DNA of 11,200 nucleotides from positions 1 to 11,200 of the forward strand of contig JAEYZR010000154.1 of the NCBI GenBank assembly GCA_023427945.1, given 5' to 3'. The position numbers and the translations under genes were made by a program. The stretch comes from Pseudomonadota bacterium. GTDB taxonomy: Bacteria; Pseudomonadota; Gammaproteobacteria; Burkholderiales; Burkholderiaceae_B. The first letter of the stretch is position 1. Each line of letters starts with the position of its first letter. Shown here one piece after another: positions 1 through 5,129 of the stretch. The notes below the pieces were generated by a model. It saw nothing but the letters and a program-made list of their open reading frames with translations. It was not told the DNA's origin and did not search any database.

Positions 1-312
1 GGCCTGGAGGATGACGTCGATTGGCACTGGAATCGCATTTTCGCTGGTGCCACGCTGACGACGCTGCTGGGCGTGGGTGCCGAGCTGGCTGCACCCGAGA
101 ATCGTCAAAATGGCGATCGCGTCATCATTGCTGGGCGTGACGGCTTGCAGGACAGTGTGAACCAGGCTGGCCAGGAGCTGACTCGGCGCAACCTCAGTAT
201 CCAACCGACCCTGACGCAGCGACCGGGCTTGCCAGTTCGCATTATTGTCAACCGGGACCTAGCGCTACAACCATATCAACCAATGTTTTTCAACAAAGGG
301 ACATCACGATGA
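1..312 (+). CDS. trbI: TrbI (VirB10-like) conjugal transfer protein, C-terminal part
   Basis: The reading frame is open from the first base and ends with TGA at 310-312, so this is the last 103 residues of a gene that starts outside the window. The tail carries a run ending GLPVRIIVNRDLALQPY, which I recognise as the C-terminus of TrbI/VirB10 proteins. In this family the C-terminal beta-barrel domain reaches the outer membrane and energises the core channel of the type IV secretion system used for conjugation. Its stop overlaps the ATG of the DUF2274 gene (ATGA), so the two are translationally coupled, as at the end of trb operons in Tn4371-like ICEs. The N-terminal membrane anchor is outside the window. 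Family assignment is firm; the ICE type is inferred from the neighbour. Confidence 0.88.
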   Translation, partial: GLEDDVDWHWNRIFAGATLTTLLGVGAELAAPENRQNGDRVIIAGRDGLQDSVNQAGQELTRRNLSIQPTLTQRPGLPVRIIVNRDLALQPYQPMFFNKGTSR

Positions 313-551
313 CCCCACAGACCAAGAAATTGCGGCTCGGACCTTTACCTAGCGTCGAAAGCATCAAACTAACCTTCGCATGCCCGATCGCCCTTAAAGC
401 AGACCTTGACCGCTACGCAGAACTGCATACACACACCTATGGTGAGGCTGTCGACGCGGCGATTCTGATCCCGCATATGCTAGCGGCTTTTGTATCTGGA
501 GATCGGAGCTTCAAATCTATGCGGGCTTCTAAAAATCCCAAGGGTGGTTGA
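309..551 (+). CDS. DUF2274 domain protein, last gene of the trb operon
   Basis: An 80-residue protein whose start overlaps the trbI stop codon by four bases; an AAAGGGA stretch about 8 nt upstream can act as ribosome binding site. The N-terminus (KLRLGPLP at residues 7-14, then a KLT strand) and the following helix with DLDRYAELH match the DUF2274 family as I know it. Those proteins are about 70-80 residues long and typically sit right after trbI in trb-type ICEs. The function is unknown; its invariable place at the end of the conjugation operon suggests a role in transfer or its control. No signal peptide or membrane segment is seen. Length and position fit the family, so I regard it as intact. 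Confidence 0.85.
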   Translation: MTPQTKKLRLGPLPSVESIKLTFACPIALKADLDRYAELHTHTYGEAVDAAILIPHMLAAFVSGDRSFKSMRASKNPKGG

Positions 552-698
552 ATATCCTTTCCAGCACGTTACTAGCTTGCTTACAGCTTCAGATGTTGAA
601 ACGTATGGTTAAATCCAGACGGTCCGGTCCCAGACGTAGGCCCGGAGCCCCTTAGGTCTATAACCGTGAAAAGAAGGGCAACCCTGGAGGAAGAGGCA

Positions 699-2780
699 AT
701 GAAACTTGTCAAGTTTAAGGTAACGAACTTCCGATCAGTCGTTGACAGCGGTTGGATCGAAATTGACAGGGTGACCGCACTCATCGGCGTCAACGAGTCA
801 GGTAAGACGAACCTTTTGCTCCCTCTCTGGAAGCTAAATCCCGCAAGGGAGGGGGAAATCAAGCCAACTTCGGACTATCCCAAGGCTACGTTCAATGAAA
901 TCCAGGAGAGTCCAGGTTCGTTTGCTTTCGTTACCGCGGAATTTGAGGCACGTGAATTGACCGCGAGACTGGCTAGCCTTACCGGTCTTTCGGAGAAGGT
1001 TCTTGAAATAGTCCAGGTGAGCCGTTTCTTCGACGGCGAATACAGCATCTGCTTTCCTGCGCATACCCCTCAGCGATCTATCGACGCAGATGCGGCGACG
1101 GCGCTTTTGACGACTGCCGTTGCTGAACTGGACCCAATACCTCCGTTAGCTAAGGAAGGCTCCCTGAAAGATGACCTTCTTGCTGCCATAAAAATCGTTG
1201 TAAAGTCACTCAAGAGCGGAGGGGCTTTCGATGCCGCAGGCTTACGTCAAATCGCGGCGCAACTTCTAGCATTACTTCCGGAGAGTCCCGCACCGACAAG
1301 TTCGATAGTGCCGCGTTTTACGGGTCTTTTAAATGATCTCGAAGTGGAAGCCAAGCTGCTTGAATTGCCGGACCCGGGAAGTGTCGACGGGGTCTTGGAA
1401 CTGGTGATTGGTGGCCTTCCACGTTTTGTCTATTACTCGAACTACGGAAATCTCGATTCCGAGATCTACCTTCCGCATGTCGTAGACAACATGAAGCGGA
1501 CAAATCTGGGTGCCCGCGAGGCAGCAAAAGCTCGAACGCTTAGAGTGCTGTTTAGTTTCGTTAGGCTCGCGCCTGACCAGATTCTCGAACTTGGCCGGGA
1601 CATTCAGGACGCTGAGAAAGGTAGTGAAACTCGCATTGCCGAGGTGGCCGAGAACAAGCGCAAGCGGACGATCATGCTTAATTCGGCAGGTACTGACTTG
1701 ACCAAAAAGTTCAAGAATTGGTGGAAGCAGGGTGATTACACCTTCGAATTTCAGGCCGACGGCAATCATTTCCGCATATGGGTCAGTGACTCGCGCCGTC
1801 CCGAAAAGGATGAGCTTGAAGATAGAAGCACCGGACTCCAGTGGTTTCTAAGTTTCTACCTGGTTTTCCTAGTCGAGAGCGAACAGGATCACCAAAATGC
1901 GATGTTATTGCTCGACGAACCAGGCCTGTCCCTCCATCCTCTGGCGCAGCGCGATCTTTCCGCATTCTTTGAGAACCTGGCGAATACGAACCAGATTCTC
2001 TACACAACGCATTCGCCATTCCTTGTAGATGCTGACATGCTCGATCGGGCTCGCAAGGTATATGTCAGCGAGGACGGCTCGACTAAGGCATCCGCTGATT
2101 TGAGGCGGGGGAGCGACGACCCCCGAAGATCTGGCGCGACCTACGCGATTCACTCCGCTCTTAACATGAACGTGGCAGAGAGCTTGCTGCTCGGCTGTCA
2201 CCCCGTCATCGTGGAGGGACCGTCGGACCAGCATTACCTGGCCACAATAAAGACATTGTTAATCGCAGCAGGTCGAATATCGCCAAAGCGCGAGATCGTT
2301 TTCCCTCCGTCGCACGGGGCGAGGAATGCGAAGGTCGTTGCCAGCATCCTCACGGGGCGCGACGAAGTTCTGCCGATCATGCTTCTTGATGGCGATGAAA
2401 CAGGACGAAAGATTGCCCTGGACATGAAGAACGGTCTCTATCAAGAAGCAAAGCAACGCATCTTGTCTACGGACGATTTCGCTTCAGTAAAAAACTCCGA
2501 AATTGAAGACCTATTTCCGCCGGCGTTCCTTGCAGATGTTGTGGACCGATGGGAGCGCCGCTCTGACACCGCTTTTTCTGACGTGGTGGACGGACAGAAG
2601 CCTATCGTGCCACAGATTGAATCTTGGGCGAACTCACAAGGCATCGTGTTGCCGGAAGGTTGGAAAGTGGATGTCGCGCGGGAAGCAAAGAAGCGCGCAC
2701 TCTCGCAAGGCACCGCGAAACTTGACGGCGAATTGCTGGATCGCTGGACCAAACTCTTCGTGGCGTTTGAATCGGCCTAA
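699..2780 (+). CDS. OLD-family nuclease (ABC-type ATPase with TOPRIM domain)
   Basis: A 693-residue protein. I chose the ATG at 699 over the in-frame GTG at 666 because GGAGG at 686-690 lies 8 nt before it and residues 2-13 then begin the family's usual first strand (KVTNFRS). The Walker A motif GVNESGKT is at residues 30-37, the Walker B motif LLLDEPG has D406-E407, and a switch-like TTHSP is at 436-440; together these form an SMC/ABC-type ATPase. A TOPRIM domain follows, with E506 in VEGPSD and D564/D566 in LLDGDETG as metal-binding residues. This architecture is that of OLD (overcoming lysogenization defect) nucleases. No UvrD-like helicase follows, so it is not a Gabija GajA/GajB pair and looks like a stand-alone class 1 OLD. 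All catalytic motifs are intact. Its place as ICE cargo suggests anti-phage or anti-plasmid defence, which is inference. Confidence 0.85.
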   Translation: MKLVKFKVTNFRSVVDSGWIEIDRVTALIGVNESGKTNLLLPLWKLNPAREGEIKPTSDYPKATFNEIQESPGSFAFVTAEFEARELTARLASLTGLSEKVLEIVQVSRFFDGEYSICFPAHTPQRSIDADAATALLTTAVAELDPIPPLAKEGSLKDDLLAAIKIVVKSLKSGGAFDAAGLRQIAAQLLALLPESPAPTSSIVPRFTGLLNDLEVEAKLLELPDPGSVDGVLELVIGGLPRFVYYSNYGNLDSEIYLPHVVDNMKRTNLGAREAAKARTLRVLFSFVRLAPDQILELGRDIQDAEKGSETRIAEVAENKRKRTIMLNSAGTDLTKKFKNWWKQGDYTFEFQADGNHFRIWVSDSRRPEKDELEDRSTGLQWFLSFYLVFLVESEQDHQNAMLLLDEPGLSLHPLAQRDLSAFFENLANTNQILYTTHSPFLVDADMLDRARKVYVSEDGSTKASADLRRGSDDPRRSGATYAIHSALNMNVAESLLLGCHPVIVEGPSDQHYLATIKTLLIAAGRISPKREIVFPPSHGARNAKVVASILTGRDEVLPIMLLDGDETGRKIALDMKNGLYQEAKQRILSTDDFASVKNSEIEDLFPPAFLADVVDRWERRSDTAFSDVVDGQKPIVPQIESWANSQGIVLPEGWKVDVAREAKKRALSQGTAKLDGELLDRWTKLFVAFESA

Positions 2781-3085
2781 GATTCTGTGCGGCGCCTTCA
2801 AACAGCCGGCGGCTCCGTTGCAAGGGTTTATCATGGCTCTGCTGGTCGCAGCTTCGTGTGGGAAGCCCCTAGCACGGTGGTCATACGGGCCGTTCTGAAG
2901 CTCGGATATCGTTCCCACAAGCTCGTTGCAACCTAACTCTTTCAAAAGGCGGCCAGTTCAGCCTTTCGCGGTTGCGCAGGGCCTGGCACGCCGTGGTCAT
3001 AACAAGAAAGTGGACTATGCATATATATTTCGGAAATCCACGCAAGCGCTGTGGATGACCTCTCGCTGATGGGGCCTTAACGACC
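2781..3085. other. Intergenic gap between the OLD gene and the HTH gene
   Basis: About 300 bp without a credible gene. The short open frames here run on from shadows of the flanking genes. Two loosely similar stretches (GCACGGTGGTCATA near 2873 and GCACGCCGTGGTCATA near 2985) are the only internal repetition I see. An AT-rich patch at 3017-3030 could hold a -10 element (TATATT, 3024-3029) for the next gene, but no good -35 pairs with it. The gap argues against the two cargo genes being one tight operon. Confidence 0.5.
3036..3056. promoter_or_regulatory. Inverted repeat upstream of the HTH gene, possible operator
   Basis: ATCCAC (3036-3041) and GTGGAT (3051-3056) form a perfect 6-bp dyad around a 9-bp centre that itself contains AGCGCT. 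It lies 30 bp before the start codon of the HTH gene and just after the AT-rich patch, where an operator could act. Binding by the downstream HTH protein is only a guess. Confidence 0.25.
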
Positions 3086-4333
3086 ATGGCAGACTCTTTC
3101 GACTCCACTGATCGCCACCAACTATACGAGGCGGCGTGGCAAATACCAATTTCGCGGCTTTGCAAGCAGTACGGCTTGACGAGTTACGGCCTACGAAAGC
3201 TATGCGAGCAGCTTCAGGTGCCGCTGCCGAAACAGGGCTACTGGGAGCGGATCGCGGCGGGGCATCACGTAGATCGCCCCGATTTACTGCCTATGATCAA
3301 TCCTGCGCCGGGGAAGTCACCCTCTCCATTGACTCGACGTACGAAGCGCACTTCAACGGCCGTAATCACCTCGGATGCTGACGCAGTTGCTCATGGTGTA
3401 TTCCCAAGCGTTCCAAAATTCCCGGAACGATTGCACCCTGTTGTGGAGACACTATGGAGGCTTTTGAAGGGGCCGGTTGATGAGGCAATCGGTTCCAAAA
3501 AACGCTTCGACTGGGAGCAACGGCATCCAGGTCGAGACTACCCCCATGAACGTACTTTTTACCTTCCTTGGCAGGCGTTTTGCGATCGAGGTCAGATACT
3601 GGCCCAGACCTATAAGAAGTTTGCCATTCGCGTTTCCCTTTCCGCTTGCGAGCGGGCGTTAAAGCTGCTTGATTTGGTTTGTCGAGAAGCGGAAAACAAT
3701 GGATATCGTCTTAGTATGGCTGAAGACAATGCGCGTATCCAGCTTGAAAGGGAGGGAACCTATGTGTACGTGCGGCTGGCTGAAAAACAGGAGGCCGGGA
3801 CACGTAGGGAAGTCCGTAGTTGGAACAACAGCGTTTCGCACGTCAAGACCCTCACGCCAACGGGGCGCTTTACTATCGGGATCGAACAAATGGGATGGGG
3901 TGAGACCACGATTAGTGATCGAATCGAAGAACCGCTGGAACAACAGCTTGATGCGATATTCAAGGTAGTAGCCTCGCGGTACGAGCGATCTCGTAAGCAC
4001 GTTGCGGAATGGAAGCAGCGAGATATCGATTCTGCTGAAGCAGCCTCCCGACGGGCAGCCTATGAGCAATTACAGAGAGAGGCTAAGCAGCGAGCGGAAC
4101 AAGAGCTAGCTAGGCGAGATGCGCTTATCCAGGAAGTAGGTGACTGGAAACGATCCTGCGAGATTCGCAGCTATTTGGCAATGTTGGATAGCAGGAGGGA
4201 GAAAGGCGGCGCAACCGCAGCGGGCTATGCTGATTGGCGAAAATGGGCGGGTAGCGTGGCTGACGATCTAGATCTCAGCAAACAGCGGGTCGCGTTGCCT
4301 GAGTCGCCACCTAGTGAGACCGAAGGAGATTAA
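3086..4333 (+). CDS. Hypothetical protein with N-terminal helix-turn-helix
   Basis: A 415-residue protein with no catalytic motif that I can see. Residues 10-57 resemble an HTH region often seen at the start of uncharacterised accessory-genome proteins: LYEAAW, then ISRLCKQYGLTSYGLRKLCE, ending QGYWERIAAG. The middle part (about 100-290) is mixed and unrecognised. From about 290 to 350 the sequence is rich in Arg, Glu, Gln and Ala and likely forms a long helix or coiled coil. Trp-containing helices and an acidic tail (SETEGD) end the protein. The ATG at 3086 has only a weak GGGG ribosome binding site 12 nt upstream. It follows the OLD gene by 305 bp and converges on the tRNA-Leu terminator. 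DNA binding is inferred from the HTH; a link to the OLD nuclease is possible but not shown. It is not an integrase: there is no tyrosine-recombinase R...HxxR...Y pattern. Confidence 0.7.
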   Translation: MADSFDSTDRHQLYEAAWQIPISRLCKQYGLTSYGLRKLCEQLQVPLPKQGYWERIAAGHHVDRPDLLPMINPAPGKSPSPLTRRTKRTSTAVITSDADAVAHGVFPSVPKFPERLHPVVETLWRLLKGPVDEAIGSKKRFDWEQRHPGRDYPHERTFYLPWQAFCDRGQILAQTYKKFAIRVSLSACERALKLLDLVCREAENNGYRLSMAEDNARIQLEREGTYVYVRLAEKQEAGTRREVRSWNNSVSHVKTLTPTGRFTIGIEQMGWGETTISDRIEEPLEQQLDAIFKVVASRYERSRKHVAEWKQRDIDSAEAASRRAAYEQLQREAKQRAEQELARRDALIQEVGDWKRSCEIRSYLAMLDSRREKGGATAAGYADWRKWAGSVADDLDLSKQRVALPESPPSETEGD

Positions 4334-4360
4334 ATTCGATCGCAAGAAATTCGTGCAAAT

Positions 4361-4394
4361 AAAAAAGGCCGTCCCTGCGTAAGCAGAGACGGCC
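4361..4394 (-). terminator. Rho-independent terminator of the tRNA-Leu gene
   Basis: On the minus strand a 12-bp stem with one G-U wobble (4383-4394 pairing with 4367-4378) encloses a 4-nt loop at 4379-4382 and is followed by six U residues (A-run at 4361-4366). It begins 9 nt after the tRNA 3' end, exactly where a tRNA terminator belongs. The plus side lacks a T-run, so it is directional. Confidence 0.9.
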
Positions 4395-4402
4395 TTCGAA
4401 AT

Positions 4403-4737
4403 TGGTGCCCGGGGCCGGAATCGAACCGGCACGCCTTGCGGCGGGGGATTTTCTTCCCACTTCGGCTTTCGCCGCCGACGCTTCCGAAGAAGCGGCGTTC
4501 GTGGTCTGGAGCACGCCTTCACCATAGCATCGCGTATTACCGCCATACATTAGGTGCCCGCCGTCTGCTCTCTACACCTTCCGAGGGGCCTTTCGGCTCC
4601 AGGGCTTGGCTCGGTATTAGCTCGGACTTATCGTCCAGGGCCTTCGCCGAGTTTGACGGGCTTCACCTCTGGGGTTTCCCCCGGAGGGCTCAAATTTGGT
4701 CTGAGTCCCCTGCGTCTACCAATTTCACCACCCGGGC
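4403..4737 (-). tRNA. tRNA-Leu(CAA) interrupted by a group I intron
   Basis: The exons are 4703-4737 (35 nt, to C34) and 4403-4452 (50 nt, from A35, with CCA encoded). Joined, they give an 85-nt class II tRNA. The acceptor arm GCCCGGG/CCCGGGC (4731-4737 with 4407-4413) is perfect, with A73. The D arm contains AAATTGGTAGAC. The anticodon stem is GGGGA/TCCCC with loop CTCAAAA, so the anticodon is CAA, reading UUG. The long variable arm is CGCC-GCAA-GGCG and the T arm is GCCGG-TTCGATT-CCGGC. The T loop, acceptor and variable arm are all normal, so the gene should work once spliced. I see no clear promoter within the roughly 200 bp upstream. Transcription may come from the promoter at 5030-5035, reading through the tRNA-half copy. 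A terminator follows at once. Confidence 0.93.
4453..4702 (-). ncRNA. Group I intron (IC3-like) in the tRNA-Leu anticodon loop
   Basis: A 250-nt self-splicing-type intron. Core elements closely resemble the Azoarcus tRNA-Ile and Anabaena tRNA-Leu introns. These include CUCGGCGAAGGCC and CCGAGCCAAGC (P3/P4-P6 region), GGAAGGUGUAGAGA, and AGACGG followed by GGUGAAGGCGUGCUCCAG. P7, the guanosine-binding helix, is GAGCA (4566-4570) with UGCUC (4509-4513). P8 is closed by CACC (4553-4556) with GGUG (4520-4523). The internal guide GAG, 11 nt into the intron, pairs with exon CUC to form P1, and the UUU before it can pair with exon AAA as P10. The intron ends in G at 4453. It has no room for a homing endonuclease and no ORF. 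Its insertion point (34/35) equals that of cyanobacterial tRNA-Leu(UAA) introns. Confidence 0.93.
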
Positions 4738-4748
4738 AAAATTGTGAA

Positions 4749-4761
4749 GCAGTCCTACTGC
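4749..4761. repeat. Small inverted repeat 11 bp upstream of the tRNA
   Basis: GCAGT-CCT-ACTGC is a perfect 5-bp dyad with a 3-bp centre. It lies in the spacer between the intact tRNA-Leu and the tRNA-half copy, next to a run of GTAGTA/GGTAGT-type repeats (4762-4782). It could be a protein site or a weak hairpin in the tRNA precursor leader; nothing decides between these. Confidence 0.25.
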
Positions 4762-4782
4762 ACTACCTCGTACTACTACCTG

Positions 4783-4826
4783 CTAGGAGCCAGCACGAAA
4801 CGACTTGGCTCCTATTTGGCTCCTAG
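4783..4826. repeat. Clustered 10-bp repeats, possible recombinase arm sites
   Basis: TTGGCTCCTA occurs twice in direct orientation (4805-4814 and 4816-4825), 11 bp apart. An inverted copy CTAGGAGCCA lies at 4783-4792 and pairs perfectly with TGGCTCCTAG at 4817-4826. Short iterated sites at about one helical turn near an element end resemble arm-type sites of tyrosine integrases or excisionase sites. They lie about 110 bp inside the proposed attR. The role is inferred from position. Confidence 0.45.
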
Positions 4827-4849
4827 AACAAAAAGCGAGCTTTCTGTTC
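4826..4849. repeat. 24-bp imperfect palindrome
   Basis: GAACA-A-AAAGC-GA-GCTTT-C-TGTTC is symmetric apart from one A/C pair. It directly abuts the repeat cluster to its left. In minus-strand RNA the mismatch becomes a G-U pair, but no U-run follows, so it is not a terminator. An operator or a site for a DNA-bending or excisionase protein at the element end is possible. Confidence 0.4.
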
Positions 4850-4933
4850 AGGCGCCGAAAAATCTCTCAAACCCTTATCCCATGCGGCTTGGCGAGCAGC
4901 GAACATAACATGTAAATAGGTAAAAGTCCCTAT

Positions 4934-4972
4934 TTTTGAGTCCCCTGCGTCTACCAATTTCACCACCCGGGC
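4934..4972 (-). pseudogene. 5' half of tRNA-Leu(CAA), truncated at the anticodon loop; proposed attR
   Basis: Positions 4938-4972 repeat the 35-nt 5' exon of the intact tRNA-Leu without a mismatch; the identity runs 37 bp (4937-4973 against 4702-4738). Unlike the intact copy it continues as CTCAAAA (through 4934), the loop of an uninterrupted tRNA-Leu(CAA), and then diverges into unrelated sequence instead of TCCCC. It is therefore the 5' half of an intron-less gene cut at the anticodon loop, a known target position for tyrosine integrases. It lies just downstream of a TATAAT element on the same strand, the place of the native tRNA. I read it as the element-chromosome junction. The matching 3' half should lie at the other end of the element, outside the window. 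Confidence 0.8.
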
Positions 4973-5029
4973 ATGGGCTGATGCGCATTTTGGACACTTT
5001 GGCGGTGTCACACATCAAGTGAGCCAGCA

Positions 5030-5035
5030 ATTATA
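5030..5035 (-). promoter_or_regulatory. -10 element of the native tRNA-Leu promoter
   Basis: TATAAT, a perfect -10 hexamer, reads leftward and lies about 57 bp before the 5' end of the tRNA-half copy. The -35 region is weak (CTGGCG at 17-bp spacing). It now stands before the truncated tRNA half. No terminator is seen between it and the intact tRNA-Leu, so it may drive both. Confidence 0.55.
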
Positions 5036-5041
5036 GCGTGT

Positions 5042-5070
5042 CTTGAAATTTTCGCCAGTGCCCTCATACT
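5042..5070 (+). promoter_or_regulatory. Sigma-32-like heat-shock promoter of htpG
   Basis: CTTGAAA at 5042-5048 matches the sigma-32 -35 consensus exactly. After 13 bp comes CCTCATACT (5062-5070), a partial match to the CCCCATnTA -10. A closer -10 match, CTCCATATT at 5069-5077, has 20-bp spacing, which is too long. The start would fall about 50 nt before the htpG ATG. htpG is a classical heat-shock gene, which supports the reading. The -35 is only 6 bp from the divergent tRNA -10 at 5030-5035. Confidence 0.65.
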
Positions 5071-5129
5071 CCATATTCCAGGCGCCCACGTGCGCCGTTG
5101 TTTGCCATTGACCGACTAGATATCACACC

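Noticed and set aside
699..2780. Gabija (GajA/GajB) or retron/Septu-type system
   Set aside because: No UvrD-like helicase, reverse transcriptase or HNH partner is seen downstream; only the OLD gene itself is supported.
4268..4550. Two minus-strand open frames of 79-92 codons over the tRNA and intron, which could suggest an intron-encoded endonuclease
   Set aside because: They run through the terminator, tRNA exon and conserved ribozyme core, have no LAGLIDADG, GIY-YIG or HNH motif, and the 250-nt intron is fully used by the ribozyme fold.
4448..4706. Splicing after U33 to keep the usual U at the exon end, or after A35
   Set aside because: After U33 the 3' exon would supply G34 and give anticodon GAA (Phe) in a Leu-type class II tRNA; after A35 the intron would end in A and lose the GAG guide register. 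Only C34/A35 gives a normal tRNA-Leu.
4823..5011. 62-codon minus-strand open frame containing ARVVKLVDAGDSK
   Set aside because: This is the familiar false translation of a tRNA-Leu 5' half; the DNA is the duplicated tRNA exon.
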